Shown: piece after piece, positions 8,248-16,431 of the stretch
How the letters are laid out: each line of letters begins with the position of its first letter
Numbering within the stretch: the stretch's first letter is position 1
DNA from: Microbacterium ginsengiterrae
GTDB taxonomy: Bacteria; Actinomycetota; Actinomycetes; Actinomycetales; Microbacteriaceae
Direction: 5' to 3'
Assembly: GCF_014205075.1 (NCBI RefSeq)
Contig: NZ_JACHMU010000001.1
Span: forward strand, 1,116,001-1,180,000
Length of the DNA: 64,000 nt
Notes under the pieces: generated by a model
Databases searched by the model: none
Seen by the model: the letters and a program-made list of their open reading frames with translations, nothing else
What the model was told of the DNA's origin: nothing
Made by a program: the position numbers and the translations under genes

Positions 8248-9279
8248 TCACAGACCGCGGGCGGTCAGAGCGCGGTCGAGACGCGGGTAGACGCGGCGGG
8301 CGTTCCCCTCGAACACCTGCTGCCGCTGGGTGTCGGTGAGGTTCGCGGTGGCGTCGACGTAGCGCTTGGTGTCGTCGAAGTAGTGGCCGGTGCGGGGGTC
8401 GACGTCGCGCACGGCGCCGATCATCTCGCTGGCGAACAGGATGTTGTCGGTGGGGATGACGTCGGTCAGCAGATCGATGCCCGGCTGGTGGTAGACGCAC
8501 GTGTCGAAGAAGACGTTGTTCAGCAGGTGCTCCTCGAGCTCTGGCTTGCCCAGCGCCATGGCGAGTCCGCGGAAGCGGCCCCAGTGGTACGGGACGGCAC
8601 CTCCGCCGTGCGGGATCACGAGCTTGAGATCGGGGAAGTCGCGGAACAGGTCGCCCTTGAGCAGCTGCATGAACGCGGTCGTGTCCGCGCCCAGGTAGTG
8701 ATCGCCGGTGGTGTGGAAGACATCGGGGCGGCAGGTGGTGCTCACGTGCACCATCGCGGGGATCTCGTACTCGACGAGCTTCTCGTAGATCGGGTACCAG
8801 GAGCGATCGGTCAGCGCGGGCGCCGACCAGGTCCCGCCCGACGGATCCGGGTTGAGGTTCACGGTGACCGCACCGAGCTCCTCGACAGCGCGCGTGAGCT
8901 CGTCGATCGTCGTCGACGGGTCCTCGCCGGGCGACTGCGGAAGCATCGCGCCCATGAGGAATCGGTCGGGGAACAGCCCGCTGACCCGTGCGACGAGGTC
9001 GTTGCAGATACGCGCCCACGTCTTGCTGACCTCGAGGTCGCCGATGTGGTGGGCCATGAACGAGGCGCGGGGGCTGAACACGGTGACGTCGCTGCCGCGA
9101 TCATTCATCAGACGAAGCTGGTTGGCCTCGATCGTCTCGCGGATGTCGTCGTCGCTGATGCGGAGGTCAGCGGGGTCTGGGGCGTCGCCGGCGGCCTTCG
9201 TGAAGGCGATCTGCAGGTCACGCCAGGCGCCCAACTGTGCGGGGGCGGTCGTGTAGTGGCCGTGGATGTCGATGATCAA
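8248..9279 (-). CDS. ligJ: 4-oxalomesaconate hydratase
   Basis: A 343-aa amidohydrolase-fold hydratase that adds water to 4-oxalomesaconate, giving 4-carboxy-4-hydroxy-2-oxoadipate. DIHGHYTTAP (His6, His8) and VIPHGGGAVPYHWGR carry the metal-binding histidines; length matches LigJ (~340 aa). The start is TTG with AAGGA about 10 nt upstream. First gene of the minus-strand lig operon, divergent from a LysR regulator 105 bp away. No PrpF-like tautomerase (LigU/GalD), often found beside ligJ, is present in the window. Confidence 0.9.
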   Translation of the reverse strand: MIIDIHGHYTTAPAQLGAWRDLQIAFTKAAGDAPDPADLRISDDDIRETIEANQLRLMNDRGSDVTVFSPRASFMAHHIGDLEVSKTWARICNDLVARVSGLFPDRFLMGAMLPQSPGEDPSTTIDELTRAVEELGAVTVNLNPDPSGGTWSAPALTDRSWYPIYEKLVEYEIPAMVHVSTTCRPDVFHTTGDHYLGADTTAFMQLLKGDLFRDFPDLKLVIPHGGGAVPYHWGRFRGLAMALGKPELEEHLLNNVFFDTCVYHQPGIDLLTDVIPTDNILFASEMIGAVRDVDPRTGHYFDDTKRYVDATANLTDTQRQQVFEGNARRVYPRLDRALTARGL

Positions 9280-9345
9280 CGCGTGTCGTCCTTGTCACTC
9301 GGATGCTGTGATCCCGACTCTAGGTCGGCGATGTGCCGCCGTCCA

Positions 9346-9382
9346 ATAGATGCTGATTCCGTTTCCCATAGATACTCTCTAT
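9346..9382. promoter_or_regulatory. Candidate LysR operator region between ligJ and lysR
   Basis: The short divergent gap (9280-9384) holds ATAGAT at 9346-9351 and again at 9368-9373, 22 bp (two helical turns) apart. The second copy starts an inverted repeat ATAGA-N5-TCTAT (9368-9382) that ends 2 bp before the lysR start codon. T-rich repeated half-sites in such a gap are typical of LysR-type binding and autoregulation. No LysR T-N11-A box was verified. Confidence 0.5.
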
Positions 9383-9384
9383 AC

Positions 9385-10299
9385 ATGGCGCTGGCGGATC
9401 TGAATCAACTGCGGACGTTCGTCGTGCTCTACGAGTTGCGCAGCGTCACGGCCGCCGCCGAGCGACTGCACGTCACGCAGCCCACCGTGAGCTACACGCT
9501 CCGCCGGCTGAGGGAGAAGTTCGGCGACGAGCTGTTCCGCCGGGAGGGCAACGACATGGTCCCCACCGCGAAGGCGACCGCCCTGTTCGCCCCGCTGCAC
9601 GAAGCGCTCGCGCAGATCGATGAGACGGTGAGCGATCCCGACGCCTTCGAACCGGCGGGATTCAGCGGTGAGCTCGCGCTCGGGCTCACCTCGATCGGAG
9701 AGCAGACGTTCCTCCCCCCGATCATGGGGGCGCTGGCACGCGAGGCGGCGAACCCGCATCTGCAGGTCGCGAGGCTCGACTCCGATCAGGTCGAGGACGG
9801 CCTCATCCGCGGGTCGATCGACCTCGCCATGACCGTGTCCATGATCGGCAGTCCGAGGCTCTGGCGCACACATGTGCGTGCCGTCGAGTACGTGGCGCTG
9901 TCGTCCGGCCGGCATCCGCTCCCCGCGACCGCACCGGACATGTTCTCCGGACGCCGGTTCGTCCGCGTCAGTGCGCGCGGCGGTCACGTGTTCCCGCTGC
10001 AGGTGCTCACGGAGCACGGCCTCATGGGGCAGGTGGCGTTGACGGTCGAGGAGTACTCGACCGTCCCCGCCGTGCTCGAGGCGACCGACCTCGTCGTGCT
10101 GCTGCCCCGCCACGTCGCCGAGGTGTTCCGCGGGTGGTTCGGCGGACTGGAGATCGCCGACCTGCCGTGGCCCGCGCAGTCGACGCCGGTGTCGTTGTAC
10201 ACCAGACGAGAGGCGAGCCTGTCGCCGGCGCAGCGATGGTTCCGCTCCGTCGTGCTCGACGCGGTCGCCGTCGGCGAGTACCGGCGACGGTCGGCCTAG
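9385..10299 (+). CDS. LysR-family regulator of the lig operon
   Basis: A 304-aa protein: N-terminal winged HTH (LNQLRTFVVLYELRSVTAAAERLHVTQPTVSYTLRRLREKFG within residues 6-50) and a LysR substrate-binding domain behind it. It is transcribed divergently from ligJ across a 105-bp gap, as is usual for a LysR activator of its neighbour operon (compare LigR, PmdR). The inducer is likely protocatechuate or a cleavage product; that is inference. Its stop codon overlaps the stop of the convergent next gene at CCTAGG. Confidence 0.9.
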   Translation: MALADLNQLRTFVVLYELRSVTAAAERLHVTQPTVSYTLRRLREKFGDELFRREGNDMVPTAKATALFAPLHEALAQIDETVSDPDAFEPAGFSGELALGLTSIGEQTFLPPIMGALAREAANPHLQVARLDSDQVEDGLIRGSIDLAMTVSMIGSPRLWRTHVRAVEYVALSSGRHPLPATAPDMFSGRRFVRVSARGGHVFPLQVLTEHGLMGQVALTVEEYSTVPAVLEATDLVVLLPRHVAEVFRGWFGGLEIADLPWPAQSTPVSLYTRREASLSPAQRWFRSVVLDAVAVGEYRRRSA

Positions 10300-10949
10300 G
10301 ACTTCTTGCGGTTCCAGCTCGCCTTCGCCGGGGCGAAGGGGCTGCGGACGTGGATCGCCCACGTCGAATGCGGGTGGATGCGCAGCAGCGCCGTCTCGTA
10401 GAACGACACCGCCTCCTCGGAGAGTGTCGGGAGCACGGCATCCTTGTCGACGGTGTCCTCCGCGCGTGGACGCAGCGCCTTCCAGACCAGCTGCACCTCC
10501 GGCGCACCGGTGGGGATGCCGTCGAGGTCGATCACCGCGCGATCCCACGGCAGCTGCAGCCGCGGATCGCGCTTGTACACCCAGGCACGCGGGGCCCCGT
10601 CCTCGGCGTTGACCTGCAGCACCCACGCGCCGCGGGCGTCATCGCGGATGAGCACGGGCTGGAGGTCGGCATCCTCCGGCGCCTCCACGAACGGCACGAC
10701 GTCGCCGTCGTCGCCGTCGGGCGCCCACGCGCTGAAGCCGGGGGGGAGAGCCGCCACCAGCGCGGCGAGGTCGGACGCCACGACGCTGACATCGACGTTC
10801 GCCCGGTCGCGTATCGGGGCGCCGACCCATCGGTCGAGCGCGGCTCCGCCGGACAGCCACCACCGCACGGGCGCGCCGGAGAGCAGGGCCGCGACCGCTG
10901 AGGGGTCGAGCGGCTCCCAGGCAGTGGCGGCAGCAGAGGAGGCGGGCAT
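10296..10949 (-). CDS. Nucleotidyltransferase-fold protein (aminoglycoside/lincosamide adenylyltransferase-like)
   Basis: A 217-aa protein. WWLSGGAALDRWVG (residues ~30-43) resembles the start of the ANT(2'')/LinB-type nucleotidyltransferase domain (WLSGGWALD), but the expected metal-binding motif HxDxDV reads RANVDVSV, so the first acidic residue is changed and activity is uncertain. The rest is of unknown function. A TAGCCT box 6 nt before the ATG suggests a leaderless transcript. A CTCCGGAG-type inverted repeat element lies just upstream. Tail-to-tail overlap of 4 bp with lysR. Confidence 0.65.
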   Translation of the reverse strand: MPASSAAATAWEPLDPSAVAALLSGAPVRWWLSGGAALDRWVGAPIRDRANVDVSVVASDLAALVAALPPGFSAWAPDGDDGDVVPFVEAPEDADLQPVLIRDDARGAWVLQVNAEDGAPRAWVYKRDPRLQLPWDRAVIDLDGIPTGAPEVQLVWKALRPRAEDTVDKDAVLPTLSEEAVSFYETALLRIHPHSTWAIHVRSPFAPAKASWNRKKS

Positions 10950-10981
10950 AGGTCGAGGCTACCGCCCGCGCCCTGCGCACA

Positions 10982-11052
10982 ACTCCGGAGAAACGAGCGT
11001 GTGCGGTGCGCGGGCGCCGGAGTCATGCGGATCGGCGCAGAATCTCCGGAGT
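10982..11052. repeat. CTCCGGAG inverted-repeat element, copy 1 (71 bp)
   Basis: Ends ACTCCGGAGA and TCTCCGGAGT are perfect inverted repeats; an internal GCGCCGGAGTCATGCGG repeats the right end in degenerate form. A second element with the same ends and almost the same length is at 39171-39242. The right end supplies the stop codon of the MarR gene (TGACTCC read on the minus strand). Confidence 0.6.
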
Positions 11053-11555
11053 CATGCGCGGTCGGATGCCGCGGATGCCGCGGATGCCGCGGATGCCGAG
11101 CCGGATGCCGCCGACGCGCGATCGAGCATCGACCACAGTCCGCGGAAGAGCGCGGCGGACTCGGCGGAGTCGAGGTGCCCGACCAGCTCGCGCTGCACGT
11201 CGACCACCCTCGGCGCGAGGCGCGCGCGCTCCGCCTCCCCGTGCTCGGTGAGGGTCACCACGTTGCGACGCGCATCCCCTGTCGCCCGTCGGCGCGCGAT
11301 GAGGCCCGATTTCTCCATCCGCCGCACGAGGTCCGCGACCGTCGAACGGTCGAGGTCGACCTCGTCGCCGAGCTCGCGCTGGCTCGCCTCGCCGACACGA
11401 TCGAGCACGGCGAGGATGCTGTACTGCGTGCTCGTGACGTCGGGGTCGGCGACCCTCGCCCACGTCGCCAGGTGCAGCTGCTGTGCGCGGCGGATGAGGT
11501 TCCCGACGTGCCTCTGCGGCTCTGGGATGTCGGCCATGGGGATCATGGCGTCCAT
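11052..11555 (-). CDS. MarR-family regulator, probable repressor of the 3-hydroxybenzoate hydroxylase gene
   Basis: A 167-aa winged-helix protein: TSTQYSILAVLDRVGEASQRELGDEVDLDRSTVADLVRRMEKSGLIARR is the MarR DNA-binding core (within residues 41-90). It is 29 bp downstream of mobA on the same strand. In Comamonas testosteroni a MarR protein, MobR, represses mobA and responds to 3-hydroxybenzoate, so the same role is likely here, acting at the palindrome 13517-13534. The last ~20 residues are Ala/Ser repeats from a 9-bp tandem repeat and lie outside the domain. Confidence 0.88.
   Translation of the reverse strand: MDAMIPMADIPEPQRHVGNLIRRAQQLHLATWARVADPDVTSTQYSILAVLDRVGEASQRELGDEVDLDRSTVADLVRRMEKSGLIARRRATGDARRNVVTLTEHGEAERARLAPRVVDVQRELVGHLDSAESAALFRGLWSMLDRASAASGSASAASAASAASDRA
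11064..11099. repeat. 9-bp tandem repeat GGATGCCGC, four units
   Basis: Four adjacent copies (the last ends in A) within the 3' end of the MarR gene, encoding an Ala-Ala-Ser-type tail. Copy number could change by slippage without breaking the reading frame. Confidence 0.8.
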
Positions 11556-11584
11556 CTTCTCAGTGCTCAGGCGGCTTCCCCTGC

Positions 11585-13492
11585 TCAGCCGACCGCGACC
11601 GGCACACGGGCGCCGACGGGCCGCAGGAATCCGGCGAAGAAGTCCCGGAGTTCCTCACGCGCCGTCAGCGGAAGCAGGTGTGCGACGTGCTGGTCGGGGC
11701 GAACGACCACGACCGCCCCCTCGGCGGCGATGCCTCGGCGCTCGAAGATGTCGTCTGCGGCGTCGGCGGCCCACGCCTTCTCCCAGTCCTGCAGTCCGAG
11801 CGGTCCCGACTTGGGAAGCAGGATCTCGGGGAGCGATGTGACATCGACGGCGTGGTGCGACCCGCGGAACACACCGTGCACGTCGATCACACTGTCGATG
11901 TCGGCTTCGGCGTGCGTGAACACCCGGATCGGCGAGTCCCCGCCCTCCGACAGCCAGGTCGCGAATTCCCGCAGCTGCCGGCCGTCCATGTCGCCGAATG
12001 CGTAGATGCGCCACCGACCGTCGGCGCGATGGGCGTGGCCGAGCTCCATGCGGCGGGCGTCAGCGATGCGGCGCACCGGGGCGGAGTGGAAGCGGGTGCC
12101 GAGTTCGAAGCCCGTCGCGAGATCCTGCCGCGCGGCGCCCGAGGTGAGGGTCGACGGCGTGTATCTCGTCGCGACACCCGCGGTGTAGCGACCCTGCTGA
12201 GCGAACTCCGCCTGCATCTCGGCCGGCGTCACACCACCGCGCTCCGGGTGCTCGGGGTCGCGGGCGGGCTGCGCGATGAACGCGGACCAGTGCTTGTCGA
12301 ACGCGATGAGGTCGGCGGCGATGGCCTGCCGCTCCTCCGAGTAGGTGCGCAGCAGCGCCTCGTCCGAACGCCCCTGCAGCACGGCGGCGAGCTTCCATCC
12401 GAGGTTGAAGGCGTCCTGCATGGACACGTTCATGCCCTGACCGGCCTTCGCACTGTGGGTGTGGCAGGCATCGCCCGCGACGAACAGCCGCGGAGTGGCA
12501 TCCGCCGGGGAGTCCGCCGTCAGGTCGTCGAAACGATCGGCGACGCGCTGCCCCACCTCGTAGACGCTCGACCAGGCGACCTGTCGCACATCGATCGAGT
12601 ACGGGTGCAGGATCGCGTTGGCGACGTCGGCGAGCTGCGCCGCGGTGGTCTTGCGGATCTCCGAGTCACCGGCCTCCACCTCACCGAGGTCGACGTAGCA
12701 GCGCACCATGTTCCCGCCCTCACGCGGGATCATCAGCAGGCTTCCCTTGCCCGCCGACTGGACGACGTTCTTGGTGCGCCAGTCGGGGAAGTCGGTCGTC
12801 GCGAGCACGTCCATGACGCCCCAGGCGTGGTTGGCGGCATCGCCCTCCAGGCGGATTCCGAGCGCGCGGCGCACGTTGCTGCGGGCACCGTCGCAGCCGA
12901 CGACGTACTTGGCGCGGACCGTGAGATCCGTGCCGTCCGCGCGGCGCAGCAGAGCGGTGACGGGGTGATCGCCGTCGTTCATCTCGTACCCGACGAACTC
13001 GATGCCGTAGTCCGCCTCGAGCCGGCTGGAGGAACGAGCGGCGTGGTCCAACAGGAACTGCTGCATGCGCGCCTGGTTGACGATCACATGGGGGAACTCG
13101 CTGAGTCCCTCGGGGGTGTCCTCCACCCATCCGCTCCGTGCGATCTTCGAGCGGTCCTCCTCGGAGGGACCCCAGAAGCGCACCTCGTTGACCCAGTAGG
13201 CCTCCCGGAGCAGGGCGTCGGCGAGTCCGAACGTCTGGAACAGTTCGACCGTCCGGCAGGCGACCCCGTCGGCGTGCCCGAGCTGAAGTGGCTCGGTGCG
13301 TCGCTCGATCACGCGCGTGGTGATGTCGGGGAACGCGGCCAGCTGTGCGGCGAGCACGGTTCCTGCGGGGCCGGTACCGACGATGAGGACGTCCACGGTC
13401 TCGGGGAAGTCCGCACCGCGGGCCTCCGCCTGCGCCGATGCCGGCTGCAGGTCGGGATCTCCTGGGCGGTAGCCGTCGCGGTAGAACTGCAT
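11585..13492 (-). CDS. mobA: 3-hydroxybenzoate 4-monooxygenase
   Basis: A 635-aa FAD-dependent aromatic hydroxylase with the phenol-2-monooxygenase layout: FAD motif VLIVGTGPAGTVLAAQLA (from residue ~35), DG motif VGCDGARSNVRR, GD motif VAGDACHTHSAKAGQGMN, and a C-terminal thioredoxin-like domain. The start MQFYRDGYRPGDP and whole-length pattern (GLSEFPHVIVNQAR, WGVMDVLATTDFPD) follow Comamonas MobA closely. It converts 3-hydroxybenzoate to protocatechuate, the lig operon substrate. Start: the ATG at 13492 has GAAGGAG 5 nt upstream; an ATG 13 codons earlier is less likely. Followed by the MarR gene. Confidence 0.92.
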   Translation of the reverse strand: MQFYRDGYRPGDPDLQPASAQAEARGADFPETVDVLIVGTGPAGTVLAAQLAAFPDITTRVIERRTEPLQLGHADGVACRTVELFQTFGLADALLREAYWVNEVRFWGPSEEDRSKIARSGWVEDTPEGLSEFPHVIVNQARMQQFLLDHAARSSSRLEADYGIEFVGYEMNDGDHPVTALLRRADGTDLTVRAKYVVGCDGARSNVRRALGIRLEGDAANHAWGVMDVLATTDFPDWRTKNVVQSAGKGSLLMIPREGGNMVRCYVDLGEVEAGDSEIRKTTAAQLADVANAILHPYSIDVRQVAWSSVYEVGQRVADRFDDLTADSPADATPRLFVAGDACHTHSAKAGQGMNVSMQDAFNLGWKLAAVLQGRSDEALLRTYSEERQAIAADLIAFDKHWSAFIAQPARDPEHPERGGVTPAEMQAEFAQQGRYTAGVATRYTPSTLTSGAARQDLATGFELGTRFHSAPVRRIADARRMELGHAHRADGRWRIYAFGDMDGRQLREFATWLSEGGDSPIRVFTHAEADIDSVIDVHGVFRGSHHAVDVTSLPEILLPKSGPLGLQDWEKAWAADAADDIFERRGIAAEGAVVVVRPDQHVAHLLPLTAREELRDFFAGFLRPVGARVPVAVG

Positions 13493-13516
13493 GAGATCTC
13501 CTTCGATCATGCCCAT

Positions 13517-13534
13517 TCGTTGGGGTGCCAACGA
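13517..13534. promoter_or_regulatory. Palindromic operator between mobA and the divergent iclR gene
   Basis: Arms TCGTTGG and CCAACGA with a GGTG spacer: 7-bp perfect inverted repeat, 24 bp before the mobA start codon and 34 bp before the iclR start. Size and symmetry fit a MarR-type site (the MobR homologue downstream of mobA), though the divergent IclR protein could also use it. Confidence 0.65.
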
Positions 13535-13567
13535 TCATACACGGATGCCGCGTGGCAGAGTAGCCCC

Positions 13568-14317
13568 ATGGCGAACTCGCGCTCCGGCGACTCGATGACC
13601 ACGCGCATCGTCCGCGTGCTCGACACGTTCGCGAACGACCGGACGACGCAGACCGCGAGCGAGATCGCCCGACGCGCTGGACTGCCCTCCTCCAGCGCGC
13701 ATCGCATCATCGGAGACCTCATCGACGCCGGGCTGCTCGAGCGCGACGACGAGGGCCGCGTCCGGCTCGGAATGCGCCTGTGGGAGCTGGCCCTGCGGGG
13801 ATCCAGCGCCCTGCGGCTGCGCCAGACCGCCCTGCCGCACATGGAGAAGGTGCAGACCGTCGTCCGCGAACACACGCAGCTCGCGGTCCTCGAGCATGAC
13901 GAGGCACTGTTCCTCGAACGGCTCTCGCATCCGGAAGCCGGCGCGAACATCACGAGGGTCGCCGGCCGGCTGCCGGTGCACGCCTCCTCCTCCGGACTCG
14001 TGCTGCTCGCCTTCGCCGACCCCGTGGTGCGCGAGCGCGTCCTGTCCGCCCCTCTGCGAGCGGTGTCTCGTGAGACGGTGACCGATCCTGCCGCGCTGCG
14101 CTCCCTGCTGGCCGGCATCCGGCGACGCGGGCACGTCGTGGCAACCGGATCGATCGAGAGCGTCTCCACCGGCGTCGCGGTGCCGATCCGCGATCGCGGC
14201 GAGGTCGTCGCCGCACTGTCGGCCGTCCTCCCCCGTGACGCCGACGCGGCGCCCGTGATCCCCGTGCTCACCGCGGCGGCGAAGGACATCGAGAGGGATC
14301 TGCGCGATTCCCGTTGA
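13568..14317 (+). CDS. IclR-family regulator of pobA (PobR-like)
   Basis: A 249-aa regulator: winged HTH (IVRVLDTFANDR...ASEIARRAGLPSSSAHRIIGDLIDAG, within residues 14-60) and IclR effector domain (AGRLPVHASSSGLVLLAF; STGVAVPIRDRGEVVAAL). It lies upstream of pobA on the same strand; PobR regulators of IclR type activate pobA in other bacteria. A 21-bp near-continuous palindrome overlaps its stop codon and precedes pobA. No good ribosome site precedes the ATG; an alternative start is the Met at residue 10. Confidence 0.88.
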   Translation: MANSRSGDSMTTRIVRVLDTFANDRTTQTASEIARRAGLPSSSAHRIIGDLIDAGLLERDDEGRVRLGMRLWELALRGSSALRLRQTALPHMEKVQTVVREHTQLAVLEHDEALFLERLSHPEAGANITRVAGRLPVHASSSGLVLLAFADPVVRERVLSAPLRAVSRETVTDPAALRSLLAGIRRRGHVVATGSIESVSTGVAVPIRDRGEVVAALSAVLPRDADAAPVIPVLTAAAKDIERDLRDSR

Positions 14318-14326
14318 ACGGGAATC
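14306..14326. promoter_or_regulatory. Perfect palindrome upstream of pobA
   Basis: Arms GATTCCCGTT and AACGGGAATC are exact complements around a single G. The TTCCC...GGGAA symmetry fits an IclR-type operator. It covers the end of the iclR gene (its TGA is in the centre) and lies 83 bp before the pobA start. A 1-nt loop makes a terminator unlikely. Confidence 0.65.
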
Positions 14327-14408
14327 TTCGCCGCGTCTTCCGCACACGGGTCACACTGATCCAGGAACGCGGATGCCCCGGCATCCCTCAGTCGTCGAAG
14401 GAGACACC

Positions 14409-15593
14409 GTGAGCACGTCAACGTCACTGCGCACCCAGGTCGCGATCGTCGGAGCGGGCCCCGCCGGGCTCATCCTCTCCCACCTGCTCGCCGACGCGGG
14501 GATCGAATCGATCATCATCGATCAGCGCTCGCGCGAGGAGATCGAGTCCACCATCCGAGCCGGCATCCTCGAGCAGGGGACGGTCGACCTGCTCTCCGCC
14601 ATCGATCCGCACACGCGTGTCCACACCGTCGGCCACCGACACGACGGCATCGAACTGCGCTTCCAGGGCGAGGGTCACCGCATCGATTTCCCCGGGCTCG
14701 TCGGTCGCAGCGTCTGGCTGTACCCGCAGCACGAGGTGCTCAAGGACATGCTCGCCCTGCGTCTGAGTGCGGGACAGGACCTGCGCTTCGGCGTGACGGC
14801 GTCGAGCGTCGACGGCATCGACACCGACCGCCCCCGCGTCCTCGCGACCACGGAGACGGGCGAACAGCTCGTGATCGACGCGGACTTCGTCGTGGGTGCG
14901 GACGGATCGCGCTCCGTGGTGCGCCCCGCCATCACCGGCGACGCGCGGAACGGCTACTTCCGCGAATACCCCTTCGCCTGGTTCGGAATCCTCTGCGAGG
15001 CGCCGCCCAGCGCGGACGAGCTCATCTACAGCAACTCGGAGAACGGCTTCGCGCTGATCAGCCAGCGCAGCCCCGAGGTGCAGCGGATGTACTTCCAGTG
15101 CGACCCCGACGCCGACCCGAACGCCATGAGCGAGGCGGAGATCTGGGAGACGTTGCAGGCGCGCGTGCCCGGTACGACGCTTCAGGAGGGCCCCATCTTC
15201 CAGCGCGACGTCCTGCGGTTCCGCAGCTTCGTCGCTCAGGAGCTGCGCGGCGGCCGAGCGGCCCTGGTCGGAGACGCCGCTCACACCGTGCCGCCGACCG
15301 GCGCCAAGGGGATGAACCTCGCCGTCGCCGACGTCGTGCTGCTCGCCCGCGCGCTCGACGACCTGCTCACCAGGGGCGATGAGCGTCTTATCGACGGCTA
15401 TGCGGAGACCGCGTCCTCCCGCATCTGGAAGGCGCAGCACTTCTCCTGGTGGATGACGAGCATGCTGCACGTGCAGCCGGGGGCGGATGCCTTCGATCGA
15501 CGTCGCCAGCTCGGAGAACTGCGCTCGGTGGTCGAATCCGAGGCGGGGCGCACCTATCTCGCGGAGGCCTACACCGGCTGGCCGCTGGCGTAG
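14409..15593 (+). CDS. pobA: 4-hydroxybenzoate 3-monooxygenase
   Basis: A 394-aa flavoprotein, exactly the length of Pseudomonas PobA, making protocatechuate from 4-hydroxybenzoate. Seen: FAD motif VAIVGAGPAGL (residues 11-21), RAGILEQG (50-57), VGADGSRSVVR, and GDAAHTVPPTGAKGMN. GTG start with AAGGAG 5 nt upstream. Residues aligning with Pseudomonas Gln34 and Tyr38, which govern NADPH preference, appear to be Arg and Glu, so NADH use is possible (inference from that alignment). It completes the second funnel into the lig operon. Confidence 0.95.
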   Translation: MSTSTSLRTQVAIVGAGPAGLILSHLLADAGIESIIIDQRSREEIESTIRAGILEQGTVDLLSAIDPHTRVHTVGHRHDGIELRFQGEGHRIDFPGLVGRSVWLYPQHEVLKDMLALRLSAGQDLRFGVTASSVDGIDTDRPRVLATTETGEQLVIDADFVVGADGSRSVVRPAITGDARNGYFREYPFAWFGILCEAPPSADELIYSNSENGFALISQRSPEVQRMYFQCDPDADPNAMSEAEIWETLQARVPGTTLQEGPIFQRDVLRFRSFVAQELRGGRAALVGDAAHTVPPTGAKGMNLAVADVVLLARALDDLLTRGDERLIDGYAETASSRIWKAQHFSWWMTSMLHVQPGADAFDRRRQLGELRSVVESEAGRTYLAEAYTGWPLA

Positions 15594-16431
15594 GCGCATC
15601 GGCGGCGCAGCGACTCCGCGTCATGCGGGGCGTGCCCGCGGGCATCGTTGTCGAAGTACACGTAGACGTCTCGCGGAGCCCGCCCCTCCGCGCCCACCGC
15701 CATGGCATCGATCGCGCGCGCCCATTCGTCGAGCTGTTCGGCGGTGTATCCGCTGCTGTAGAGCTCCTCGGCACCGTGGAGCCGGATGTACGAGAAACCG
15801 GCCGTCGCCTCGTAGAAACGGGGGAATCGGCCTGCGGTGTCCGCGCACACCATCGCCACATCATGGTGTCTGAGCAGAGGACCGGCCTCGCGGAAGCTCT
15901 CGGCTCCAGCGCATGGCGGATCGGACGATCCTCGTCGATCTCGAGCCACGCGCGCCCGTCGAGTCGTCGGTCGTGGCGCCGCGCCAGGCGAAGCGCGTCG
16001 GCGGTCGAGCGGGGCAGCATCGCCAGGAACGCATCGAGGACGTCCGCTTCGAACTCCTGTCGTTCCGGGAGCTGCCAGAGGATGGGACCGAGTGCGGCAC
16101 CGAGCGCGAGGACACCGGAGGCGAAGAAGTTCGCAAGGCCCGTCTCGGCATCCCGCATGCGCAGCATGTGCGTCACGTATCGCGACCCTTTGACCGCGAA
16201 GACGAAGCCCTCCGGCACGGCGTCGCGCCATCGCCGGTAGCTCTCCGGGCGCTGCAGCGAGTAGAAGGACCCGTTGAGCTCGACGGTCGGGAACTTCGTC
16301 CCCATGAACTCCAGTTCCCGGCGCTGCACCAGCCCGCGCGGGTAGAAGTCTCCGCGCCAACTCGCATATCGCCACCCGGAGGTGCCGATGCGCACGGCAC
16401 CGGCATCGCGGTCTGTCAGAGAGTCCGCCAC
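15569..16431 (-). pseudogene. DUF72 (YecE-like) gene broken by a frameshift
   Basis: The N-terminal part, from VRIGTSGWRYASWRGDFYP through FVFAVKGSRYVTHM to RHALEPR, is in one frame. The C-terminal part, from ESFREAGPLLRHHDVAMVCADTAGRF to the TAG at 15569, is in another. Together they make a complete DUF72 TIM-barrel protein (~280 aa). The frames switch at about 15900-15915, where one missing base would explain it. It may be a real mutation or a sequencing error. The start is uncertain (GTG at 16431 or 16395). The 3' end overlaps pobA tail-to-tail by 25 bp. Function of the family is unknown. Confidence 0.75.

Noticed and set aside
4806..8339. A 3.5-kb open frame on the plus strand opposite the lig genes
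   Set aside because: It is antisense to well-supported catabolic genes, has no recognisable domain and is typical of shadow frames in high-GC DNA.
11064..11099. Short regular repeats as a CRISPR array
   Set aside because: Units are 9 bp without spacers and lie in a coding sequence; no cas genes.
14306..14326. Palindrome as terminator of the iclR gene
   Set aside because: A 1-nt centre cannot form a hairpin loop with full arms and there is no T-run; an operator fits better.
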